A stretch of 64,000 nucleotides of DNA, from positions 23,783,565 through 23,847,564 of the forward strand of contig NC_086370.1 in assembly GCF_036324505.1 (NCBI RefSeq), read 5' to 3'. Positions 1-12,783 of this stretch are shown here, one piece after another. The notes beneath the pieces were generated by a model. It saw only the letters and a program-made list of their open reading frames with translations, was not told where the DNA came from and searched no databases. The position numbers and the translations under genes were made by a program. Position 1 is the first letter of the stretch, and each line of letters starts with the position of its first letter. Source of the stretch: Eleginops maclovinus (taxonomy: Eukaryota > Chordata > Actinopteri > Perciformes > Eleginopidae).

Positions 1-473
1 AATTTGAACACTAACTAAGCTCCTCCCCCTCCTAATTGATCTGTGAGCCTCCAGCTGCAATAAGACAAACAATAAATGTTTAATATATAACTTCCTGTCT
101 GGGTTCTCTGATGCCTTCAGCTCTGTTAGCATCATGGTGTTTTTACTTCCTATTTAAATCTGCTCACACTTCATTCCCTCAAACGCGTTCCTTTAATTAA
201 AACTACGGACACACTTGGACTAATGTCAGAATAAAGGGTCATTTTTGCCACTAAATTCCATATTACGTTCTTTGCTAAAAAATAAATGACTTTCAGTGAG
301 TTGTTTTTTTATTGAAATGCATCTGTTGTAAATTTAACTTCCGACATTTACCAGTCTGTGATCATAAATTACACCTATTTCTTCCTCTGGTCTTATAGTC
401 AAGAGTTTAGAGCTTTTTTTAATAAAACAAATCCAGTTACATGTTGTGTAAATTAGACCACAAAATCCCCAAA

Positions 474-628
474 AATGCCAGCAGGAGGCGCCCTACTGAA
501 GCCAGCAGGAGGCGCCCTACTGAAGCCAGCAGGAGGCGCCCTACTGAAGCCAGCAGGAGGCGCCCTACTGAAGCCAGCAGGAGGCGCCCTACTGAAGCCA
601 GCAGGAGGCGCCCTACTGAAGCCAGCAG
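474..628 (+). repeat. 24-bp minisatellite, about 6.5 copies
   Basis: Perfect repeats of a GC-rich unit containing GCCAGCAGGAGGCGCCCTAC. Short open frames on both strands come only from the repeat. Confidence 0.95.
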
Positions 629-2924
629 CACTGAAAGGAGGTTTTATTGCCCTTACTGACAAACCGGAAACTGCATTTAGAATTAAAAAGTATGATATAA
701 AAACTGGATCCTGAGTTGATCCATCATCGATTCGACTGAAATGCATTCTCTGATGTATCCCCAAACCCTTCGCTGGCGGGCTGAACGTGTATCTCTGCAT
801 ACTGCAGCTTCTGGAAATACAGCCTATAAAACGCAGAACCCAGATTGTGGGGGAGGTAGCATCAAAGCTAAAAAACAAACCAGGCCATTTTCACAGCAAA
901 CATTTAGATTTATGTGAAAAAACATTACCATTATTAATCACTGTATTTATGCAAATTAATTAGACATAATTATAAACTGTACTTTTACTACGTTTCAAAT
1001 ATCCGAATGGCACTTCAGGTCATATCTTATCTTTAAAGGCTAGCTGTGTCTTTTTACCCCCAAAATAATGACTTTATTCAAACAGGATAATAAAGAACAC
1101 CTTCTGTGATCGAAGGGTTTCATGGTTATGAAATAGAGTCATTTATATTACTATCCGATCATTCCTGATCACACACTGGATCTTTGTTCGGTGGAAACAA
1201 CCCAGAGTATCCTCTGGTGCAATGGGTGCGTCACAACAGGCTAATTAGCTAGCAAGCTAACCCTTATTTCGACTTATTTTAACTGGTGACTAACGTTGTT
1301 GTGTGTTTTTAGGGAAACACAGACACTTAGAGAGATGCTAACTGCTAACTGCTTGGGCTGTTTGTTTTAGCTAACTAACCAGCAGGTGTAGCGACCGTTG
1401 GTAGTTAGCCGTCTGAGCTACACTCATGCAGCTATCCAGCAGACCAAATGTACACGTGATCATTTCCAGATTCCTCCTTCTAGCTTCAATGTGGTGGATT
1501 GATGATGGATGTGGCGGATTGATGATGGATGTGACGGATTGATGATGGATGTGTCTTCCTGCAGCTGCTTCCCTTGAAACCAGAGGCTGTTTGTTGCTCG
1601 TCCAGAGATCCCTTCAGTCGTCCTGAGGGTTCACCGCCTCCTCTTCCTCCTCCGGTACGACACTCTTCAGATCACCTGCACACACACATGAGTCAAATTC
1701 ACGATAATAGATATCTCTTTTTCTACCTCTCTTTGTTTAGAGATGATTCCCTGCTATAACTCCACAAACAAACTAAGCATGTCTTACAGATGTAACAAGC
1801 ACCGTGTGGTTTACAAAGACCAGCAGCGTCTACACCAGTGCCAGTAAAAACCCTATCAAAGAAATACATCACAACAATAAATTGTATTTCTATAGCACAC
1901 TTTAAAACAACCTAATCTCAGGGTGCTTCACAGTGCTATGAAGGAGAAAATAAACAAACTAAAGTGAACTAAAAGTTATCTAAGGGTCATATTTAATAAA
2001 ATACATATAAGGAAATCCACTACAGTCACAAAGATCAGAGAAAACGGTTCAGAATATAAAAGGTTTAAATATAATCATGTCACAAACAGCAGAGCTCGTC
2101 AGTGTGTTCCACTGTGGATGTGTCGAGGATGTTCTCACTGTCCTGAGTCTCCACAGCAGCAGGGGGCGCTACTGAGTCCATCTAAGCGGCGGGAGGTTGA
2201 CCAAAGCAAGTAACAGCCAGTGTGATGACAGCCATCCGATCCGAATAGGACATTACACCAAAGGAAATCCGACCTCCAGTACATCTAAATGGTCCCCCAC
2301 AATAACCAGTCACCTTCCCCAAGCTCCATGAGGGCTTCCTTCTGATAGTCCTTCCACTTCCGGGAATCATTTCAAACATAGCTATCCATGCAAAAGGTCT
2401 TTTTTGTGTGTGTACTAGAAGCCTTTAAGGGACAGAAATGCTGTAACTGCACAACTCACTCCAATCTCAACTAACATTTTAGACACCGAACAGTAAGACC
2501 TTTGTTGGGTCTCACTGGGCGTCCCACGCGGCTCGGTTCTGGGACCACTGCTGTTCCCTGAATATAGAGTGTGAGGATGATGGTAACCTAAGCAGTGGTG
2601 TGAACACGGTATTAGCACCGCATCACGATACCTTTAAATACAAAGGAAACAAAGACAGACCACAGCGGAGGGTTAGTGGACAAATAATGAAGATCTCGGA
2701 CACCAATTCGACTTTTGGAAGCAATATCAGAAACATGAATAGCATTTCAAAATATCATATTTTACCTCTTTTTTTTACAGAAAAGCCTCGGACAGAGTAA
2801 TAAAAAAGTAGTCGATATCAATTACCCCTAAAACTTTCAAATGTGAGGGATTTAAGTGTGTCTCTAAAGACGTCCCTGAAGGAGGAAACACTCAGACGGT
2901 CAGCAGATGTTCGTATAACACATC
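629..2924. other. Intergenic, downstream of the ppp1r1c-like gene
   Basis: No exon that I can support. It has a 24-bp repeat-like run at 1490-1555 (GATTGATGATGGATGTG three times) and the weak SINE-like stretch at 1866-2000. A region rich in GCTAGC/TTAGCTAAC at 1240-1430 resembles upstream regions of fish genes but shows no start. Confidence 0.5.
1866..2000 (+). repeat. Possible SINE-like dispersed repeat fragment
   Basis: TTGTATTTCTATAGCACACT followed by GGGTGCTTCACAGTGCTA resembles the 'tatagca...gtgcttcaca' pattern of common fish repeats. Weak evidence. Confidence 0.4.
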
Positions 2925-2930
2925 TTTATT
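2925..2930 (-). terminator. Candidate polyadenylation signal of the ppp1r1c-like gene
   Basis: AATAAA on the minus strand, about 185 bases beyond the predicted stop codon at 3114. It is the first canonical signal I see in a suitable place, so the 3' UTR would be short. It has not been checked against cDNA. Confidence 0.5.
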
Positions 2931-3113
2931 CACAGCCATTTCTGCACAAGCAAAACCTCCGCGTTCCTACAGCGCTTTAAAGTCAGACTGGTTCAGTGGA
3001 CTACAGGACCTCACATCTCTACGTGTGTGAGAGTGCGCGAGCTGCTTCTAAATCTAAATACAGGGTGAGGGTTTTCGGCTGCAGCGGAACAGAGACTCAG
3101 GGACGGAGGTCGG

Positions 3114-5012
3114 TTATCGGGAGACGGAGTCGGGACTGGCTGCTTCCTGTTTGTGTTCACATGACAAATCTGAGAAAGATCGGGGGGGTTAGGGTTAGAA
3201 GAGAGAGAAGAAGAAAAAGAGGAGTTAGTGAAGTTAGAGATGATGGACGGCAGGTGTGCACAGGTTAGTCAGTGTGAAGTGTTCAATTTACACATCATGG
3301 TTGAACGCTGGCGTTAAAGCGGAATGGTGCTGGGGGGCACGGGGCTGCGGAGAACACAAAGGGAACGTGTTTAACGGCAGCTGTCCTCATGATCAACATT
3401 ATCATACAGCTTTTATCTATCTGCAGGATTTAAGTTCAATGCTATATCTCAATCACTTTCAAGGTTCATCTGCTAGAGGTTTTAATTCTCTTTGTTAAGG
3501 GGGTTCCAAGAGTAACCAAGTTAGCAATTTAAGTGTTTTTAGTGACTTAAATTGTCCTTAAAGTGGCATTAATTTACTTTATGAAATATAGTTTGGATTT
3601 AATGCTCCTGTTTGTTAACTACCTTTTGTGGAGATGCAAAACATATGGTGGTTGCTGGTAGTTATAAAACACCATTTAGTTTTCTAATGTGTTTGTATAC
3701 TCTAAATACTATGAACATGGTTTATTTTGGATTTCATTTTTTTGGTGTTGTTTATGGGCGAGTTACACACCATTTTAAACTCCAAAATACACGACCGGAC
3801 ACAAACGGTAGCTGTGGTTGTTACCTGTGGATGTTACCTGTGGTTGTTACCTGTGGTTGTTACCTGTGGTTGTTACCTGTGGATGTTACCTGTGGTTGTT
3901 ACCTGTGGTTGTTACCTGTGGTTGTTACCTGTGGATGTTTACCTGTGGTTGTTACCTGTGGTTGTTACCTGTGGTTGTTACCTGTGGTTGTTACCTGTGG
4001 ATGTTACCTGTGGTTGTTACCTGTGGTTGTTACCTGTGGTTGTTACCTGTGGATGTTTACCTGTGGATGTTACCTGTGGTTGTTACCTGTGGTTGTTACC
4101 TGTGGTTGTTACCTGTGGTTGAGTTTTATGTGTTTTACTTTTATTTCATTTTTTAGAGAAACTTTGACCAGAAACTTCTCCATGTTGTTTAATAAATACT
4201 TAAAATGAGTACTTCTTTGTTACAGTGACTAAAAAAGTATTATGTATTTTATATACATAAATATATACACTGAATGTGTATTTTATTCATTTTTATGTAC
4301 TGTATGTATTTATATACAGTGTTTGTATTGTACTGTATGTATTTATATACAGTGTTTGTATTTATATACAGTGTTTGTATGTACTCTATGTATTTATATA
4401 CTGTATGTATGTATATACAGTATATAAATACATACAGTACATACAGTATTTGTATGTACTGTATGTATTGTAGTACAGGGCTGTGTGTATATTTTCTGCC
4501 TTAGCAACAGTTTACCGCCTGAACTGTTGCTCTCTGCCACTCCTCTCTCCTGATTGGCTAACATCAAATTGGCCTCGTTCCCATTGGCTTCCTCTGGCCC
4601 ATTGTGATTGCCCCACAGGGAGGCGGTGGCATAGAGCTGCGCTGTGATTGGGCTGAGCTGGTCATTAAGCCCCGCCCCCAGCAGGTGCTGCTCCACCCCC
4701 ATCTGCAGCTCTGGAGAGAGAGAGCAGCTCGGTCGCAAAAGAGCGGGAAAAAACCCACAACAAATGGACTACAATTCATTTGTAGTTTTAGAATTAGAGA
4801 TGAAATGAAACGTCGAACTGAACCAGAAAGTGAAATAAATAAAAATACAACTGAAGATAAGAAACCACCGCTAAGCTAAAGGTGGCTAATGTTTAATTAC
4901 ATTTACACTGTAAAACGCATTTTATCTGGACCCTAAAAAATAATGATTTCTTCCAGATCCAGTGTGGGAGCATCTGGTGCTCAGGCAGTTACTCACATGA
5001 GGCTATTAGCTA

Positions 5013-5086
<74 letters not shown>

Positions 5087-8000
5087 CAGACAGAATCAAT
5101 AAGCTTTTACTGTGTCCACTTCCTGGAACTGGCGCTGTACTCTCTGACTGACAGCTCGGCATACTTTGTTTTTATTCCTCTTTATCTCGCTTTACTTTCC
5201 CTAAAAAACCTCCAAACAGTCATAAAAATACTCCTCTGTCTCACACATATGTATTTTCACTCTGCAGATAATAGAGTCCCTCGGCCTCTGAACTGCAGCT
5301 TCCTCTGAACTCGTTATCAATTATTCAGAGATGAGGATGATCGTCATAAAGTATTTCAGAGCTGAAAGCATCAGACAGCTGAGCACACATTAATATTTAT
5401 ACTGCGGAGAAAATGCAGCGTTCAACTTTTACAGCAGGAGTCAACAACAAGTCAGAGGAGGAGGTACTGAACCTACAGAGGCCCTGTTCTGCTTTCTGAG
5501 GTCTTCTATACGTTTTAGTGCATGTCAATGGTCTGCAGAGGCTCAAATCCCTATGTTCCTCCAGAGGAACTTAAGTAAAAGTACACAAACTTAATGATCA
5601 AATACTCCATTACAAGTAAAAGTCCTTCCATATCTAGATCTTGTACTTGAGTAAAGTAGAAGTACTCAGATCTTGTACTTGAGTAAAGTAGAAGTACTCA
5701 GATCTTGTACTCGAGTAAAAGTAGAAGTACTCAGATCTTGTACTTGAGTAAAGTAGAAGTACTCAGGTCTTGTACTTGAGTAAAGTAGAAGTACTCAGGT
5801 CTTGTACTTGAGTAAAGTAGAAGTACTCAGGTCTTGTACTTGAGTAAAGTAGAAGTACTCAGGTCTTGTACTTGAGTAAAGTAGAAGTACTCAGGTCTTG
5901 TACTTGAGTCAAGTAGAAGTACTCAGGTCTTGTACTTGAGTAAAGTAGAAGTACTCAGGTCTTGTACTTGAGTAAAGTAGAAGTACTCAGGTCTTGTACT
6001 TGAGTAAAGTAGAAGTACTCAGGTCTTGTACTTGAGTAAAGTAGAAGTACTCAGGTCTTGTACTTGAGTCAAGTAGAAGTACTCAGATCTTGTACTTGAG
6101 TAAAGTAGAAGTACTCAGGTCTTGTACTTGAGTAAAGTATAAGTACTCAGGTCTTGTACTTGAGTAAAGTAGAAGTACTCAGGTATTGTACTTGAGTCAA
6201 GTAGAAGTACTCAGGTCTTGTACTTGAGTAAAGTAGAAGTACTCAGGTCTTGTACTTGAGTAAAGTAGAAGTACTCAGGTCTTGTACTTGAGTCAAGTAG
6301 AAGTACTCAGGTCTTGTACTTGAGTAAAGTAGAAGTACTCAGGTCTTGTACTTGAGTAAAGTAGAAGTACTCAGATCTTGTACTTGAGTAAAGTAGAAGT
6401 ACTCAGGTCTTGTACTTGAGTAAAGTAGAAGTACTCAGATCTTGTACTTGAGTAAAGTAGAAGTACTCAGTTCTTGTACTTGAGTAAAGTAGAAGTACTC
6501 AGGTCTTGTACTTGAGTAAAGTAGAAGTACTCAGGTCTTGTTCTTGAGTAAAGTAGAAGTACTCAGATCTTGTACTTGAGTAAAGTAGAAGTACTCAGGT
6601 CTTGTACTTGAGTAAAGTAGAAGTACTCAGGTCTTGTACTTGAGTAAAGTAGAAGTACTCAGGTCTTGTTCTTGAGTAAAGTAGAAGTACTCAGGTCTTG
6701 TACTTGAGTAAAGTAGAAGTACTCAGGTCTTGTACTTGAGTAAAGTAGAAGTACTCAGGTCTTGTACTTGAGTAAAGTAGAAGTACTCAGGTCTTGTACT
6801 TGAGTAAAGTAGAAGTACTCAGGTCTTGTACTTGAGTAAAGTAGAAGTACTCAGGTCTTGTACTTGAGTAAAGTAGAAGTACTCAGATCTTGTACTTGAG
6901 TAAAGTAGAAGTACTCAGGTCTTGTACTTGAGTAAAGTAGAAGTACTCAGGTCTTGTACTTGAGTAAAGTAGAAGTACTCAGGTCTTGTACTTGAGTAAA
7001 GTAGAAGTACTCAGGTCTTGTACTTGAGTAAAGTAGAAGTACTCAGGTCTTGTACTTGAGTAAAGTAGAAGTACTCAGGTCTTGTACTTGAGTAAAGTAG
7101 AAGTACTCAGGTCTTGTACTTGAGTAAAGTAGAAGTACTCAGGTCTTGTACTTGAGTAAAGTAGAAGTACTCAGGTCTTGTACTTGAGTAAAGTAGAAGT
7201 ACTCAGGTCTTGTACTTGAGTAAAGTAGAAGTACTCAGATCTTGTACTTGAGTAAAGTAGAAGTACTCAGGTCTTGTACTTGAGTAAAGTAGAAGTACTC
7301 AGGTCTTGTACTTGAGTAAAGTAGAAGTACTCAGGTCTTGTACTTGAGTAAAGTAGAAGTACTCAGGTCTTGTACTTTAGTAAAGTAGAAGTACTCAGGT
7401 CTTGTACTTGAGTAAAGTAGAAGTACTCAGATCTTGTACTTGAGTAAAGTAGAAGTACTCAGATCTTGTACTTGAGTAAAGTAGAAGTACTCAGGTCTTG
7501 TACTTGAGTAAAGTAGAAGTACTCAGGTCTTGTACTTGAGTAAAGTAGAAGTACTCAGGTCTTGTACTTGAGTAAAGTAGAAGTACTCAGGTCTTGTACT
7601 TGAGTAAAGTAGAAGTACTCAGGTCTTGTACTTGAGTAAAGTAGAAGTACTCAGGTCTTGTACTTTAGTAAAGTAGAAGTACTCAGGTCTTGTACTTGAG
7701 TAAAGTAGAAGTACTCAGATCTTGTACTTGAGTAAAGTAGAAGTACTCAGATCTTGTACTTGAGTAAAGTAGAAGTACTCAGGTCTTGTACTTGAGTAAA
7801 GTAGAAGTACTCAGGTCTTGTACTTGAGTAAAGTAGAAGTACTCAGGTCTTGTACTTGAGTAAAGTAGAAGTACTCAGGTCTTGTACTTGAGTAAAGTAG
7901 AAGTACTCAGGTCTTGTACTTGAGTAAAGTAGAAGTACTCAGATCTTGTACTTGAGTAAAGTAGAAGTACTCAGATCTTGTACTTGAGTAAAGTAGAAGT

Positions 8001-11000
8001 ACTCAGGTCTTGTACTTGAGTAAAGTAGAAGTACTCAGGTCTTGTACTTGAGTAAAGTAGAAGTACTCAGATCTTGTACTTGAGTAAAGTAGAAGTACTC
8101 AGGTCTTGTACTTGAGTAAAGTACCGCGGTATTCAAAGAATACAATCTGCGCCGACACTATGAATCCCGTCACAAAGACAAGTATGATAACTTGCAAGGC
8201 CAAATGCGAGCAGACAAACTCTCAAAGCTAAAAAGTGGACTGTTAGCTCAGCAGAATACATTTGTACGCAAAGCTCAGCTGAACCAGTCCTCCGTTCGGG
8301 CCAGCTTTCGGGTTGCTCAACTGATAGCAAGCAGCGGTAAACCTCACTGATGCGGAAGAGGTGTGTCCCGAGAAGAAAGATGTCTTTAATGCCGTGAGTC
8401 TGTCGGCGAGTACAACCACCAGACGCATTGAAGAAATCGGGGGTAATGTATATGCCCAGCTGCAGCAGAAGACCAAAGAACTGGACTTGTTTTCATTAGC
8501 ACTGGATGAGAGCACGGACGTGCACGACACAGCGCAGCTGCTCATTTTTATTCGTGGAGTTAGCGCAAACTTTGAGATGTGCGAGGAGCTGGCAGCCCTC
8601 CAAAGTCTCAAAGGGACTACAACGGGGGAGGATATTTTCGGCAAAGTATGCCAAACCATGGAAGAGTTGGACCTAGACTGGTCAAAGCTTGCCAGCATCA
8701 CGACTGACGGGGCTCCAGTATGGTGGGCGCGCCTCGGGGTCTAATAGGACTCATGAACCGGGAGATGGAAGAACGGGGTCTCACCGCCCCGCTACAACTC
8801 CACTGCCTAATTCACCAGCAAGCACTGTGCTGCAAAGTGTTGAAGTGGGATTCTGTCATGAAGGTTGTGGTGTCATGCATAAAGTTCCTCAGAGCAAAGG
8901 GACCTCAACACAGGCAGTTCCAACAATTCCTGTCTGAACTGGAGTCTGCGCACGGCGATGTGCTGTCAGAGGTCCGATGGTTGAGCCGGGGCAGAGTTTT
9001 GAGGCGTTTTTACTGCTACCCGAAATTAACGCATTTCTTCATTCAAAAGACAAAACGGTCCCAGAGCTGATCGACCCAGAATGGAAATGGCACCTCGCAT
9101 TTTTAACAGACGTGACAAATGCTGAACAGCCTTAACTTGCAGCTACAAGGCCAGGGGAAACTCATTTGCGACATGTATTCTCACATAAAAGCATTTGAGG
9201 CTCCCTGCTACCCAAAACCTCTCTGCAGAGAACCCAGCGGTCCTGTTCCCAGCTGAACAGTGTGTGGAAGCACTGGAAATGCTGAAGGCGGAGTTCGGTG
9301 TGCGATACCGGCAACTACATGTTAACGCAAAAGAAATCCGTCTTTTCCAGAACCCCTTTCTTGCCGACATCGATGAAGCCCAGCCTTCTTATCAGTTTGA
9401 GTTGGCCGAGTTACAGAACTGTGATGTTCTGAAAGACGCATTCAAGCCCAACAGTCTCATTGACTTCTATGCCGCGCTCCCAAACGACACGTACCCTAGC
9501 ATAAACAAACACGCACTGAAGATGTTTACACTTCCTGGCAGCACGTATATCTGCGAGCAAACCTTTTCACACATGAAACACCTGAAAACTCAGATGAGAT
9601 CAAGATTGACAGATGAACATCTGCCTCAGTGTTTGAGACTGGCTGGGACTAGAATGGAACCTGACATTCAGCTTCTCACCAGCCAGATGCAGGCCCACAG
9701 TTCACACTGATGAACATACACAGGTAAGATCACTTTTCTGACTTTTCTGAGTACAAACCAATTGAATCATAATAAAATCTACTGGGATCAAATCCATCTC
9801 CACAACCAGTGAAATGTATAGTGCTGTGTAGGTGCTGTATCACACGGTTTCTCAGCCTGCTTGCTTTGTGGTTTTCACAGGGAAGTTGATGAGAGAGAGC
9901 TGCAAACAGCGGTGTCTACAAGCCTACTGGAACCTACAAAAGGATTACAAGGAAGCAACACAAGAACTTTGAGAGACTGCTCATATGAGTCATTTGAGTA
10001 AGAGATTCTGCTCTGACAACTAAGCTAAACTTTGACCTGTTAAGATTGTGCACGGCACAACAGAAAGTTAATGTTCAGTGGACTTTTTTTCTGGGAAGAA
10101 CCCAGAGAGGGTTATTATTGATTTCATTAATAGAGTTATTATTCATTTCATTAATAGAGTTATTATTGATTTCATTAATAGAGTTATTATTCATTTCATT
10201 AATAGAGTTATTATTCATTTCATTAATAGAGTTATTATTCATTTCATTAATAGAGTTATTATTTATTTCATTAATAGTGTTATTATTCATTTCATTAATA
10301 GAGTTATTATTCATTTCATTATTATTCATTCATTAATAGAGTTATTATTCATTTCATTAATAGAGTTATTATTCATTTCATTAATAGTTATTATTCATTT
10401 CATAATAGAGTTATTATTCATTTCATTAATAGAGTTATTATTCATTTCATTAATAGTTATTATTCATTTCATTAATAGAGTTATTATTCATTTCATTAAT
10501 AGAGTTATTATTCATTTCATTAATAGAGTTATTATTCATTTCATTAATAGTTATTATTCATTTCATTAATAGAGTTATTATTCATTTCATTAATAGAGTT
10601 ATTATTCATTTCATTAATAGTTATTATTCATTTCATTAATAGAGTTATTATTCATTTCATTAATAGAGTTATTATTATTTCATTAATAGAGTTATTATTC
10701 ATTTCTGACTTTTGTTCTGTGAAGATCCCGGAAAGGGTTATTAATATTTGGTTGTGTGGTTTCTGGAAAACGATACATGTTTACGTTTGGGGACCCCTGC
10801 GATCGTCACACGTTTTCTGTTACAAACTGACCCCGGCCCCCATCAGAGAAGGGAAAAGTTATGTGGCCCTCACAGGAAAACGTTCGGGGACCCCTGCTTT
10901 AGACCTACAGCCTGTCTGAAACCAGCTGAGCCCACAGAACATGGAGGTCAACAAACAGAGGTGGGGGGAGGTGTTTCCAGAGGGGGGGAGGCGCTGTGTG

Positions 11001-12383
11001 CTCAGCTGCAGAACCAGCCCTGCATCACTCCAAACATTTACACACGTTTCCATAAAGCTGTCTGTCATTCTAGAGGATTCATGAACAAATATCACAAATA
11101 CTGACGGAGAAACGGCTGCAGGGTCAGAAATACTCCAGCACAGACGTTATCAAACACACGCTAATGTCCCGTGTGAAGGACAGAGGATGCTTCTGTTCAC
11201 TAACAACTATTGTTAATGTGAAAGAGGTGCAATCTTTATTCTGTTCTCTCTCTCTTATTTATTTTATGGGCAACCAGTGCCTTTAATATAGTGACAGTGC
11301 AGGTCAGAAACAGGGTGACAGGGGAATACGCGCGGCCCAAGGGACCCAGGCCGGATTCGAACCTGGGTCCACCGCATGGGGATCAAACCCCAGTATATGG
11401 CCGCCTGCTCTACCCACTGAGATATATACGACGGCCTCTCTCTCTTATTTTATAATGCATTTCAATGGTGCATGGGGCTGAATATTGAGCTTCAAGTGTG
11501 TGATTCAACTCCTCCTCGCTACCTGCATGTGCTCCTGTAAGTTCTTCGATCTAAGGAAACGACCTGAGAGCCTCTGTTGGTTTTGATGAAGGTTTTAAAT
11601 AAAGTTCTTTTGTAAAAAACAAATCAGAAAACGTTGAGTTCACCTTTCATGGTGGGGGGGGCGAAGGTGCTCTGCTTCCTCTGAGAGTCTGAAGCCTGGA
11701 GAAGGACAGAAGGACATTATTATAACCTAACATGAGTCAGCTCCCGTGTTCTTGATATGTTTATCAGAAGCAGCGTGTAGTTCTGTTCGGTGCTTGAGGA
11801 GACTGAACCTCAGTTTCAGAACCGACCTGAGCCTCCCCGCCGGCGCTGAGCTGCTCTCCATCTGCAGAGAGGAGAGAGATCACTTTATTAGCCCGCGACA
11901 CGGCGCTCCTTCACATCAGAATATAAACACAGCAACCTCAGCAGTGTGCAGTTATTCTGTTCCCTGCACACCGGCGGACTAACAGAACCAAACATGACCT
12001 CTAACACGTGTGCTCTGCTCTCATGTGACCTGATTAGTGTGAGTCCACTCTACGGACAAATGCAACGTCTCCAACTTTTATTCAGACTTTTTTGTCAAAA
12101 ACGAATCATTAGTTTAAAATGAATTCATTCAAAAATAATAGAAATAAAATAAATCTCGTTAAAATGTGGTGCACAGATCTACCGCTTTTAAGGCCAAAAA
12201 TGTATGAATATTATGAATAGATTTAGAAAATAATTCAGATTCCTGGAAAATAATATCTGAAGTGAATAATATGTTCTGCAGTTTAATATATTGTAGAGCT
12301 GTGGTCATCGCAAGAGAGGTATCTGCATTTATATTTCCATTTACACTGCTGCTCTTCTTTTTGAAACGTCTCTATAGGAAGCA

Positions 12384-12457
<74 letters not shown>

Positions 12458-12599
12458 GGCATCCATCAGTCGCTCCACATGAGATCACTTACCAAAAGCT
12501 GCAGCACAAATCTAATAACACTTCCATCAAGCTGCTTTCAGCCCCCCCCCCCCAGCCTTCCTCTCTTAGATTCAGATTTGAAAAAGCTTTATTGGTGTG

Positions 12600-12633
<34 letters not shown>

Positions 12634-12749
12634 ATCCTGTAGTGCAATGGTCTGCAAAGGCTACAATTCCTGAGATTCCGTTACCTGTGCCAGGTTGTCT
12701 GTAGATCTGCAGGGTTGCAGGAGTCGGTCTCCTGCGACGTATCTGAGGT

Positions 12750-12783
<34 letters not shown>

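Noticed and set aside
3612..4208. 198-codon and overlapping open frames with Cys-Gly-Cys-Tyr repeats
   Set aside because: Produced by a 13-bp repeat that is open in all three frames, which no real gene needs.
4394..4515. Read-through of exon 5 of the ppp1r1c-like gene to a stop at 4394
   Set aside because: The extra residues come from low-complexity TA-rich repeat. Splicing at 4516 to 3169 keeps phase and gives a normal 3' end with a poly-A signal. It remains possible as an alternative end.
5632..8124. Regular 32-bp repeats resembling a CRISPR array
   Set aside because: Units follow each other without spacers, and the DNA is from a vertebrate. It is a minisatellite.
11340..11436. tRNA gene
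   Set aside because: A and B boxes are present, but the cloverleaf arms do not pair well, and a SINE body, tail and target duplication follow.
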